Shown: positions 14,837-22,138 of the stretch, piece by piece
Layout of the letters: the number at the start of each line of letters is the position of its first letter
Numbering within the stretch: the first letter of the stretch is position 1
Assembly: GCA_963981505.1 (NCBI GenBank)
Contig: CAXCEI010000024.1
Coordinates: forward strand, 1 to 22,140
Reading direction: 5' to 3'
Length of the DNA: 22,140 nt
DNA from: OPU3-GD-OMZ sp001901525
GTDB taxonomy: Bacteria; Pseudomonadota; Gammaproteobacteria; Methylococcales; Methylomonadaceae
Notes under the pieces: model-generated
Databases searched by the model: none
What the model saw: only the letters and a program-made list of their open reading frames with translations
Told to the model about the DNA's origin: nothing
Program-made: the position numbers and the translations under genes

Positions 14837-16114
14837 ATGCATTTTTTATATACTTTTTTATTTTCCTTGGCGATGCCGTTTATTTTGTTGCGGTTGTATT
14901 GGCGTGGCTTTAAGGCATCTGATTACCGGCACCGTTGGGCCGAACGGTTGGGCTTTTATCAGGGGACTGCGCAAACATCGGTATTATGGTTTCATGCCGT
15001 TTCCGTGGGTGAGGTTGAAGCCGTCGCCCCTTTAGTGCGCCATTTCCTAGAGCAGCCTAGCCCTACAAAAATCTTACTAACCACCACAACGCCAACAGGA
15101 TCGGCACGGGTAACCGCATTGTTTGAGGGGGTTGTTGAGCATGTTTACTTGCCCTATGATTTGCCAGTTGTGGTCAGTCGTTTTCTTAAACATTTTCAAC
15201 CGAAAATAGCGATTATTGTAGAAACAGAAATTTGGCCCAATTTATATGCGGGTTGCGGTAAAAATAATATTCCACTGGTGATTATTAATGGCCGTTTAAG
15301 CGAGTCGTCCGTCGCGGGTTATCGAAAGATTCGGTCATTGGTTAAAAAGACGTTGTCGAATGTTTCAGTGATTGCGACGCAAACAGAACAAGACAGTGTT
15401 CGGTTTCAGGAAATAGGGGCGGCTACTGACAACGTTCAGACGGTCGGGAATATTAAATTTGATTTAACGGTGTCAGAAATAGTGCTTCTGGAAGGCGAGT
15501 TATTGAAGGAAGTCGTGTTCGCTAATCGTTTTGTTTTCCTTGCTGCGAGTACCCATAACGGGGAAGAAGAAATTTTACTTAAAATCTATCAACGGGTTAA
15601 AAAGCAGCACCCTAATTTATTGTTAGTTCTGGTGCCGCGCCATCCGGAACGATTTCAAGCTGTGACAGCCTTATCTCAAAAGTATAACTTTAATACAATA
15701 ACGCGTTCGAGTGGGCAACTCTGTGATCAAAGCACTGACGTTTATGTGGCTGACACGATGGGTGAATTAAGGATGATTTATGCCGGAGCAGATATTGCTT
15801 TTATTGGGGGGAGTTTAGTGCCTCACGGTGGGCAAAATGCATTAGAGTCTGCAGTGGTAGGAACCCCCATCTTATTAGGGCCCTATATGATGAACTTTAG
15901 GGAAATCACACAGGGCTTACTGGCGGTTGACGGTGCGATACAATGTTCAGATGAAGCGGAAGTTGAGGATCAGTTGTGCCGCCTGATTGATGATGCAGAA
16001 AAACGCCAGGAGATGGTGAAACAAGCCAAGCATTTTGTGACAAAAAACCAAGGTGCACTGGCATTAATAACGACCTTAGTCGCGGGGCTGTTGTCGTCTA
16101 AAGGGGAGCGCTAA
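14837..16114 (+). CDS. waaA: 3-deoxy-D-manno-octulosonic acid transferase
   Basis: A 425-residue GT-B enzyme that moves Kdo from CMP-Kdo to lipid IVA at the inner face of the cytoplasmic membrane. An N-terminal hydrophobic anchor (1-20) is followed by WFHAVSVGEVEA with catalytic base E59, TTTTPTGSARV, VETEIWPNL, INGRLSE, VGNIKFD, PRHPER and the acceptor/donor site HGGQNALES. The length equals E. coli WaaA (425). A TTG at 14819 is in frame, but GGAG at 14825-14828 stands 8 bases before the ATG at 14837, which fixes the start. Its last 39 bases overlap the end of the opposing hydroxylase gene. Together with kdsB it shows a Kdo-type lipopolysaccharide core. Confidence 0.97.
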   Translation: MHFLYTFLFSLAMPFILLRLYWRGFKASDYRHRWAERLGFYQGTAQTSVLWFHAVSVGEVEAVAPLVRHFLEQPSPTKILLTTTTPTGSARVTALFEGVVEHVYLPYDLPVVVSRFLKHFQPKIAIIVETEIWPNLYAGCGKNNIPLVIINGRLSESSVAGYRKIRSLVKKTLSNVSVIATQTEQDSVRFQEIGAATDNVQTVGNIKFDLTVSEIVLLEGELLKEVVFANRFVFLAASTHNGEEEILLKIYQRVKKQHPNLLLVLVPRHPERFQAVTALSQKYNFNTITRSSGQLCDQSTDVYVADTMGELRMIYAGADIAFIGGSLVPHGGQNALESAVVGTPILLGPYMMNFREITQGLLAVDGAIQCSDEAEVEDQLCRLIDDAEKRQEMVKQAKHFVTKNQGALALITTLVAGLLSSKGER

Positions 16115-16873
16115 CAAATAAAACCAACCCAGTTTTTCAACTGCTCTGTGTTGGGGAAGTCCAAGCGGTAAATGCGCTAAGGGCTGCGCTACCTTAGCGG
16201 TGTAGGTTCGGCATAATTTGTCCCACCAACAAATAGAAAAGCCGTAATTGCTGTCTGTTTCTACGCGTTTCATCGAATGATGAATACGGTGTAAGTCGGG
16301 GGTGATTATGATGTGGCGCAAACGAGATTCAATGGCTGTAGGGATTGCAATATTGCTATGGTTAAAAAGAGCGCAACCATTAAGAATAATTTCAAAAATA
16401 AAGACGGTAAAGGCGCTGGGACCAATCAGGAAAATGCACAGGCTTTTGTAGATCATAGAGATTATTATTTCTCCAGGGTGAAAGCGAACAGCGGTGCTCG
16501 CGTCAATTTCCAGATCGGAATGATGAACGCAATGAAAGCGCCAGAGCCAACGCCATTTATGGGAGGCAATGTGCTGCAGGTAAATGGCAAAATCAAGTAA
16601 CAAATAGCCGAGCAGGAGTGTTGCCCAATGACCGGTGCTAAAAAAATTATTTATAAGCCCCCAGTGGTTTTCCTGTGCGATGAGCGCGCTTTGTATGGCA
16701 AGGCCACCCAGTGTGACTCTCAACAATAAGTTATTAAATAATCCCAACCCGATATTAATTGTCCAGTGCTTGAGTCTTTTTTGGGTGAGCTTTCTTTTGG
16801 GGCGGTAGTTTTCAAGAACGACCATTAAGGTGAAAATACCCACTGAAAATCCGATGCGAATTAACGACTCCAA
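16076..16873 (-). CDS. Fatty acid hydroxylase/sterol desaturase-family membrane protein
   Basis: A 265-residue di-iron membrane oxygenase-family protein with about four hydrophobic helices. The histidine clusters are complete: HIASH (H101, H105), HCVHH (H114, H117, H118), FNHSN (H172) and HRIHH (H195, H198, H199), plus H132. Relatives hydroxylate or desaturate sterols, fatty acids or ether lipids with O2, so the substrate is likely a lipid. The start (ATG at 16871-16873) overlaps the upstream glycosyltransferase gene by 13 bases, so it is probably co-translated as the last gene of the arsenosugar run. The 3' end overlaps waaA by 39 bases in convergent orientation. A role in tailoring an arsenic-containing lipid is inference from position only. 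Confidence 0.9.
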   Translation of the reverse strand: MESLIRIGFSVGIFTLMVVLENYRPKRKLTQKRLKHWTINIGLGLFNNLLLRVTLGGLAIQSALIAQENHWGLINNFFSTGHWATLLLGYLLLDFAIYLQHIASHKWRWLWRFHCVHHSDLEIDASTAVRFHPGEIIISMIYKSLCIFLIGPSAFTVFIFEIILNGCALFNHSNIAIPTAIESRLRHIIITPDLHRIHHSMKRVETDSNYGFSICWWDKLCRTYTAKVAQPLAHLPLGLPQHRAVEKLGWFYLLALPFRRQQPRD

Positions 16874-17550
16874 AATAAACCTGACTGGTAGAGTTTATTT
16901 AATTTTGTGGTCGGGGTGCCTGAAAAGAACAGGAGTCGTAACCACCACATGAGCAGAATCGTTTTGATGCAGCCGTATTGCTCCCAGCGGCGTCCCGAGC
17001 TGATGACTTTATTACGGCTACAGAAAGGTTTGGCGACTGAGCGCATTTTTTTACTGAGGGCAATATCTTCCATCAGTTCAATAACAGGGTAGTGGCCGAT
17101 AGCGGTAAATGTTTGTCGCGTTATAAAGATAGCTTGATCGCCTGTGGCAATACCGGTGAGGCGTGAACGATAATTGATTAATAGGGAAATGACGGGCAGG
17201 AGCCGCGGTTTTCCAGTGAGATGAATATCAAACCGTCCCCAGCAATAGCCTTGTGACAGCGCCTGTTGAATAATAACAGTGACATTTTGCGGTAGGTAAC
17301 TATCGGCATGTAAAAAAAGGAAGGTGTCTCCTCGGGCCTGTTGGGCACCGGCATTCATTTGAAGGGCGCGTCCGGGTGTGCTTTTTATGACACGATCAAC
17401 GTAAGGTGAGGCTTTTAATACGGTATTATCGATGCTGTCCCCATCTACGATAATGAGTTCGCAATGTTCCCGTAGCGCTTGCAATGGCTTGAGTGTGTTG
17501 ACAATGATTTCAGCTTCATTGCAGGTCGGTATAATAATGGATAACAGCAT
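16861..17550 (-). CDS. Arsenosugar biosynthesis glycosyltransferase, TIGR04283-type
   Basis: A 229-residue family-2 glycosyltransferase. The GT-A start LSIIIPTCNEAEII, the donor-site segment IIVDGDSIDNTV with D37 and D39, the GRALQMNAGA motif and FLFLHADSYLP are the hallmarks of the small TIGR04283 group that NCBI names arsenosugar biosynthesis glycosyltransferases. The C-terminal part (RRWEQYGCIKTILLMWWLRLLFF) is likely a membrane-associating amphipathic/hydrophobic segment, as usual for the group. Its start lies 11 bp after the arsM stop. The presumed job is glycosyl transfer during conversion of the ArsS product to an arsenosugar; donor and acceptor are not proven. The partner TIGR04282-type protein commonly found alongside is not in this window. 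Confidence 0.9.
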   Translation of the reverse strand: MLLSIIIPTCNEAEIIVNTLKPLQALREHCELIIVDGDSIDNTVLKASPYVDRVIKSTPGRALQMNAGAQQARGDTFLFLHADSYLPQNVTVIIQQALSQGYCWGRFDIHLTGKPRLLPVISLLINYRSRLTGIATGDQAIFITRQTFTAIGHYPVIELMEDIALSKKMRSVAKPFCSRNKVISSGRRWEQYGCIKTILLMWWLRLLFFSGTPTTKLNKLYQSGLFWSR

Positions 17551-17561
17551 AGTTTATTGGG

Positions 17562-18677
17562 TTAGCAACAAGGCAGCGCGGGCGGCGCGCTGTGTTCACT
17601 TCCTTTCGATTCAGCCGCGGGTCGTATCGTGCCGGGCGGTGCGCACCAGGGTTGAGCAGGTTTTAACAGTGTGGGGGGAATGCCAATAAAATCATCCTGA
17701 TAAGTGCCACGGGTTAAAATTTGGAAGGTTCTTTCGCAGGTGGCAATACGTTGGCCGCGTGGGTAGATATGGCCTTCATCGTCATAAACTTCACTAAAAG
17801 GGCCGCGATAAATAACCGCATGACCCCGGTCTAGACAAGGCGTTTGCTCTGGTTTTATCGCGGTAACGGTTGTTGAGCGAAACTCAATATTTTCTACCAC
17901 CTGCCAAGGCGTACTGGACCAGGTATCTAGTTTAACCGCTTGAAAGCCCGCCTTAATAAAAGAGTGTAAAAAGTCATGCTCCTGCAGTGCGCCAGAAATA
18001 CAGCCACTCCATAACTGTGGATCTGACTTCATTGCTTCTGATACCGGTTCATCACTGACAATATCGGAAATAGCAATGCGTCCACCGGGTTTAATGACAC
18101 GAAAGATCTCATGGATCATTTTTTGTTTGTCGCTCTCATTAACCAAGTTGAGTACACAATTCGAAATAACCAGATCAATAGTATTGTCAGCAATTAACGG
18201 TGTTTCAAGGCGTTGTTGTTCTTGCCAGGTACGACATGCCAGCAGATCTTTTGTTGATTGAATAGGGTGCTTGGCTAAATAGTTATCCAGCGCTGTACAA
18301 TCAAGAGCGAGGTCTTGAATCTGACCTTTAATAAATTGTACCCGGTCGTTGCCTAATTTATCGGCCATTTCTGGTTGGTATTTACGAGCCAGTGCCAGCA
18401 TGTCATCATTCATATCAATGCCGATTATTTTTCCACCCGAGCCAACCAGTTGTGCGGCAATATAGCAGATCTTGCCGGATCCAGAGCCTAAATCAAGGAC
18501 AATATCGTTTTTCTGGACGTAACGAGAGGGGTCGCCGCAACCATAATCTTTGTCAATGATTTCTTGGGGTAAGTGTTTCAGTAAGGTGGTGTCATAATCG
18601 ACAGGGCAACACAACTCGGGCTGGACTGCTTTGGCACCTTCGGAATAGCGTTTAAGAACGCTGTTTTCTTGGCTCAT
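17562..18677 (-). CDS. arsM: Arsenite S-adenosylmethionine methyltransferase
   Basis: A 371-residue ArsM. It methylates As(III) using SAM. The start matches the ArsM lineage found with ArsS (ELCCPVDYD, DYGCGDPSRYV), then SAM motif I LDLGSGSGKICY at 61-72. All four cysteines known from algal CmArsM (C44, C72, C174, C224) have counterparts here: C47, C71, C174 (ISNCVLNL) and C226 (SGCISGAL). A C-terminal domain (about 260-345, with YRGPFSEVYDDEGHIYPRG) is followed by a Cys- and Pro-rich tail that ends in Cys-Cys. An AAGGGA ribosome binding site precedes the ATG by 6-8 bases. It follows arsS by 65 bp and precedes the glycosyltransferase by 11 bp. Confidence 0.95.
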   Translation of the reverse strand: MSQENSVLKRYSEGAKAVQPELCCPVDYDTTLLKHLPQEIIDKDYGCGDPSRYVQKNDIVLDLGSGSGKICYIAAQLVGSGGKIIGIDMNDDMLALARKYQPEMADKLGNDRVQFIKGQIQDLALDCTALDNYLAKHPIQSTKDLLACRTWQEQQRLETPLIADNTIDLVISNCVLNLVNESDKQKMIHEIFRVIKPGGRIAISDIVSDEPVSEAMKSDPQLWSGCISGALQEHDFLHSFIKAGFQAVKLDTWSSTPWQVVENIEFRSTTVTAIKPEQTPCLDRGHAVIYRGPFSEVYDDEGHIYPRGQRIATCERTFQILTRGTYQDDFIGIPPTLLKPAQPWCAPPGTIRPAAESKGSEHSAPPALPCC

Positions 18678-18742
18678 GGTTTTCCCTTAACGGAGATGAT
18701 TATTAACATTCATAATAAAGTAATTAAGGCGGCACAGCGTCT

Positions 18743-19711
18743 TTATTTCAGGGCACCGCCACAACTACTGCCTTGCCCCGCTGTGCAGCCAAAACAATGC
18801 TCGTCTACGGTAATGGGTTGTTGGGTTAAAGCCTCTAGGTTAATGTCGGTAATATGGCAGGGTGATTGGTGCGCTGCCCCTAAGGGTAATTTAAGCATTT
18901 GATTAAAGTCGCAATCATAAAGAAAGCCTTGCCAGTCAACACTGAGGGTGTTTTTACACATGAGTGAATTCAAATTGTCGTGCCGGTAATGGGCTTTTAA
19001 TAGGTCTAGGTAGGGGGTTAATTGGCCTTGGTGTTCTAGCCCATTTCTGAACCGGTTGATGGGCATATTGGTGACTACGAACAATTGATTAAAGATAATA
19101 TTAAAGTGTTCTTTAAGGTGCTTTTTATAAGCGCTCTCAAGTGCTGATTGTTCCGGTGGGAGTGTTGGGCCTTGGGGATTAAAAACCAGATTGAGCGTGC
19201 GGTTATTGTGGGCTTGGCCGTAACCCAGTTTATTTAGTTTTTGTAAGGCGTTAATGCTGTGGTTAAAAACACCTTTTCCCCTTTGGGCATCGACATTATC
19301 TTCCAGATAACACGGCAGTGAGGCTGTAATTTCAACACCGTGATCAGCGAGAAAGGCGGCCAAATCTTCCTGTCCCGGTTCTTCTAAGATAACGAGGTTA
19401 CAGCGATCGATCACAGTAACACCTAAGGCGCTAGCGGCCATGACCAGAAAGCGAAATTGGGGGTGCATTTCAGGGGCGCCACCGGTTAAGTCAAGTGTTT
19501 TAATCCCGCTTTCTTTAAGGAAGGAAATGACCGTGTTAAGGGTGTCTGGGTCCATTATTTCAGTCCGTTTAGGGCCTGCGTTAACATGACAGTGTCGACA
19601 GCTTAAATTACATAAATAGCCAAGGTTTACTTGTAAGATGTCTAACCGATCCCGTGTTATTGACGGAAAGTCTGTGATAACGGGTGTTTGTTGGATTGTC
19701 GTCATGGCCAT
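18743..19711 (-). CDS. arsS: Arsenosugar biosynthesis radical SAM protein ArsS
   Basis: A 322-residue radical SAM enzyme. The cluster motif is CNLSCRHC (C34, C38, C41), followed by HVNAGPKRTE and DLTGGAPEMHPQFR, which are typical of ArsS. The C-terminal Cys-rich domain (DUF3641-like) has CKNTLSVDWQGFLYDCDFNQML and ends HCFGCTAGQGSSCGGALK with C306, C309 and C317, the expected auxiliary-cluster ligands. In cyanobacteria ArsS transfers the 5'-deoxyadenosyl group of SAM to dimethylarsenite, giving a dimethylarsinoyl nucleoside on the way to arsenosugars. Some family members contain selenocysteine; here all these positions are normal Cys codons. It lies 5 bp after the TVP38 gene stop, so it is in the same transcript. 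Confidence 0.96.
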   Translation of the reverse strand: MAMTTIQQTPVITDFPSITRDRLDILQVNLGYLCNLSCRHCHVNAGPKRTEIMDPDTLNTVISFLKESGIKTLDLTGGAPEMHPQFRFLVMAASALGVTVIDRCNLVILEEPGQEDLAAFLADHGVEITASLPCYLEDNVDAQRGKGVFNHSINALQKLNKLGYGQAHNNRTLNLVFNPQGPTLPPEQSALESAYKKHLKEHFNIIFNQLFVVTNMPINRFRNGLEHQGQLTPYLDLLKAHYRHDNLNSLMCKNTLSVDWQGFLYDCDFNQMLKLPLGAAHQSPCHITDINLEALTQQPITVDEHCFGCTAGQGSSCGGALK

Positions 19712-19716
19712 TAGTT

Positions 19717-20436
19717 TTATCGATTAGGTGTTTTAAATCGTAGGGTATAGCGTTTGACGATTAATGGCGCGAGGGCTAACAACCCTAAGAGGCTAAGGGC
19801 TAAGAATATTTCAGTTGAAAGGAGTGCATCTAATGATTCGATACGATTCAGTGATTGACCTAAATTTGCAAAGACAAAACTGCCCGGAATAATACCTAAA
19901 AAAGTGGTTAGGGTATAAGTAGAAAGTGATATACCGGTTACCGCAGGAATGAGATTAACGAGCCAAAAAGGAAATAACGGGACTAAGCGTAGGCATAATA
20001 AGTAATGACTGGCATGGTATTGAAAGCCGGTGATCATTCGGCTCGATAAGGGATGTTGGTAGAGTCGTCGAATTGCCCAGTCGGCGACTAAGTGTCGTGC
20101 AATTAAGAAAACGAATACAGCGCCCAGTGTCGCCGAGAACACGATGATGGCCGTACCCAGCCAGCGGCCGTATAAGAAGCCTAATAATAATGACAGTAAT
20201 GAACAGCCCGGAAAGCTTAAGGCCGTCGCTAAAGTATAGAGTAAGCCGCTGATAATAAGACTGAACCAGAAGTGTTTCTCAATGAATTGGCGTAATGGTT
20301 CGGTGTGATTTTGTATTTGGTCAAGGCTCAGCCACGCGTTGCTAAAAACCAATGCTATGAAGGCAAAAATAAAAGCTGCCAGTAACAGGAATACTTTGCG
20401 TTGTTGGCTTTTGGGAAGTGTTGTTAAATTAATCAT
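19717..20436 (-). CDS. TVP38/TMEM64-family membrane protein
   Basis: A 239-residue inner-membrane protein of the DedA/VTT superfamily with about six hydrophobic helices. The core signature is visible at about 70-120 (FPGCSLLSLLLGFLYGRWLGT, then ATLGAVFVFLIARHLVADWAI), and the second half has RLVPLFPFWLVNLIPAVTGIS and TFLGIIPGSFVFANLGQ. Proteins of this family act as lipid scramblases or membrane-potential-linked transporters; the bacterial substrate is not settled. Genes of this family are often next to, or fused with, the MerA-like flavoprotein family found here 48 bp upstream. It has no obvious Shine-Dalgarno. Its function in an arsenosugar operon is unknown; moving a lipid or arsenic product across the membrane would be guesswork. 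Confidence 0.9.
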   Translation of the reverse strand: MINLTTLPKSQQRKVFLLLAAFIFAFIALVFSNAWLSLDQIQNHTEPLRQFIEKHFWFSLIISGLLYTLATALSFPGCSLLSLLLGFLYGRWLGTAIIVFSATLGAVFVFLIARHLVADWAIRRLYQHPLSSRMITGFQYHASHYLLCLRLVPLFPFWLVNLIPAVTGISLSTYTLTTFLGIIPGSFVFANLGQSLNRIESLDALLSTEIFLALSLLGLLALAPLIVKRYTLRFKTPNR

Positions 20437-20484
20437 GTGGCGGGACTGGTTTAGAGTGAGCGTGTGTCCTAAATGGAAATTAAA

Positions 20485-21900
20485 TCAATGGCCTTGTAAC
20501 CGAAAAATCCATTTTAATAGCTTTCGGGTCGTAGGGGTAAGGGAAGTTTTCAACTGTTGGTCAGCAACACGACGGTTAATTTGTGACAGTGTGGGGTAAA
20601 TATGGATAGTGTTGCGGATTGCCGACAGGTTAAGTCCTTGTTTTAATGCCAGTACAAATTCGCTAATTAATTCTCCTGCCTGCGGGCCGACGATGTGCGC
20701 CCCTAATAATTTTCCTTTTGGCGAACAGATAACTTTAGCAAAACCAAGGGTATTGTTGTCGGTAATGGCGCGGTCAATTTGATCAAAAGGAAAGGTATAG
20801 CTACGGTATTTAATGCCGTTGTGCATCGCTGCGTGTTCGGTGAGGCCAACCGAGGCTAATTCAGGATCTGTAAAGGTACAGTGCGGGACGACCTGTTGTT
20901 CTACTTTTGCTGGCCAGTGGAATAAGGCATTTTTTAAAACGACACCGGCTTGATGTTCGGCCATATGGGTGAATTTATAGGGACTGACTAAATCGCCACA
21001 GGCATAAATATTTTTTTGGCTGGTGCGAAGTCGCCGGTCAACTATAATTTGTTGTTTTTCTATTTTAAGACCAATAGTCTTAAGGTTAAGGCCCGTTATA
21101 TTCGGTTGGCGCCCCGTTGCAATAAGGAGGTGGCTACCACAAAGGTGGTTGGTTTGTTGGGAGGCATCTGTGAAGGCAAGGTTTACCTTATTTTTCACCG
21201 TGAAAATTCGCTGTATTGTGCTATTAAGATAAAGTTGGATGCCCTCATCGATCAATTGTTGTTGGAGCACAGCACTCAAGTCGGTGTCTTCATTAGGGAG
21301 TAAGTGCTGTGATGAACTCAGTAGGCTGATTTGAACCCCTAGTCGGGCATAACTTTGGGCTAATTCACAACCGATAGGGCCGGCGCCTATAATAATTAAG
21401 TGAGAAAAAGGTTCGGTTGTTTTAAAGATCGTTTCATTGGTCAGGTAAGGCGTGTTTTCAAGTCCTGCTATCGCTGGAATAAAAGGTGAGGTTCCGGTTG
21501 CTAACACAAAGTTTTTAGCCGTTATACTGAGGTTATTGATTTGAAATTCGTGGTTAGTTATAAATTTGCCCTGCCCAAAAATGACTTCAACACCTAATTT
21601 TCTGAAACGTTCAGGGCTATCGTTAGGCTCTATTTGTTTAATAACCTTTTCAAGGTGCGCGGTGATTTTTTCAGGGTTGTTCAGTGCTGCAGCATCGGTC
21701 TTGTTTAAGGACGATGAAATTTTAGCCAAATGAATGAGCGTTTTGCTGGGAATACAACCGGAATAAAGACAATCTCCTCCTAAGGCATTTTTTTCAATCA
21801 GGACGACTTTGGCGCCGAGTGTGGCGGCACCGGCAGCAGCGGTTAAGCCGGCGGCACCGCCGCCAATCACGCACAGGTCGTAAAGAGGGTTTTTCTTCAT
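20485..21900 (-). CDS. MerA/dihydrolipoamide-dehydrogenase-like FAD-dependent oxidoreductase
   Basis: A 471-residue class I pyridine nucleotide-disulfide oxidoreductase. It has the FAD dinucleotide fold VIGGGAAGL (11-19), the redox disulphide GGDCLYSGCIPSK (C44, C49), the NAD(P)H fold IIIGAGPIGCELA and the second FAD site ACGDLVSPYKFTHMAEHQAG. The N-terminal HMA domain and C-terminal vicinal cysteines of true mercuric reductase are missing, so it should not be called merA. The C-terminal dimer-interface motif reads HIYPTLSQ, with H433 present but Q440 where this group usually has Glu. Substrate is unknown. As the first gene of the arsenosugar run it may supply reducing equivalents for arsenic or thiol chemistry; this is inference. 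Confidence 0.93.
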   Translation of the reverse strand: MKKNPLYDLCVIGGGAAGLTAAAGAATLGAKVVLIEKNALGGDCLYSGCIPSKTLIHLAKISSSLNKTDAAALNNPEKITAHLEKVIKQIEPNDSPERFRKLGVEVIFGQGKFITNHEFQINNLSITAKNFVLATGTSPFIPAIAGLENTPYLTNETIFKTTEPFSHLIIIGAGPIGCELAQSYARLGVQISLLSSSQHLLPNEDTDLSAVLQQQLIDEGIQLYLNSTIQRIFTVKNKVNLAFTDASQQTNHLCGSHLLIATGRQPNITGLNLKTIGLKIEKQQIIVDRRLRTSQKNIYACGDLVSPYKFTHMAEHQAGVVLKNALFHWPAKVEQQVVPHCTFTDPELASVGLTEHAAMHNGIKYRSYTFPFDQIDRAITDNNTLGFAKVICSPKGKLLGAHIVGPQAGELISEFVLALKQGLNLSAIRNTIHIYPTLSQINRRVADQQLKTSLTPTTRKLLKWIFRLQGH

Positions 21901-21957
21901 GCTTTTCAGGGTAGCTGAACGGTATAGATGTGCCTGATATTAATTCAGTTTTAGGGC

Positions 21958-21980
21958 TAAATAAAGGGATGCTTTATTTA
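21958..21980. repeat. 9-bp perfect palindrome upstream of the arsenosugar operon
   Basis: TAAATAAAG (21958-21966) and CTTTATTTA (21972-21980) are perfect inverted repeats around a 5-base centre. The site is 58-80 bases upstream of the flavoprotein start codon, in the divergent gap to tRNA-Leu. No T-run follows in a position that would make it a terminator for a known gene; an operator is more likely. Confidence 0.5.
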
Positions 21981-22019
21981 ATAATAAATAGGGACTGGAA
22001 ATTAATCCTATTGATAGGC

Positions 22020-22025
22020 TATAAT
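22020..22025 (+). promoter_or_regulatory. -10 box of the tRNA-Leu gene
   Basis: A perfect TATAAT lies 27 bases before the mature tRNA 5' end, which is a normal leader distance. The -35 is weak (TGGAAA at 21996-22001, 18-bp spacer). Confidence 0.5.
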
Positions 22026-22052
22026 CACGCTTCTTCCAAAGGTAGCACCTAA

Positions 22053-22138
22053 GCCTCGGTGGCGAAATTGGTAGACGCAAGGGACTTAAAATCCCTCGCC
22101 TTCTGGGCGTGCCAGTTCGATTCTGGCCCGAGGCACCA
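22053..22138 (+). tRNA. tRNA-Leu (anticodon UAA)
   Basis: An 86-nt gene with full cloverleaf. The acceptor stem GCCTCGG (22053-22059) pairs with CCGAGGC (22128-22134), followed by A and an encoded CCA. The anticodon stem AGGGA/TCCCT holds the loop CTTAAAA, with anticodon TAA at 22087-22089. A long variable arm, typical of leucine tRNAs, and the T arm GCCAG-TTCGATT-CTGGC (22111-22127) are present. It reads UUA codons, which are frequent in this AT-leaning genome. Confidence 0.98.

Noticed and set aside
20485..21900. Mercuric reductase (merA)
   Set aside because: The redox disulphide is shared by the whole superfamily; the HMA domain and the C-terminal Hg-binding cysteine pair are missing and no other mer gene is present.
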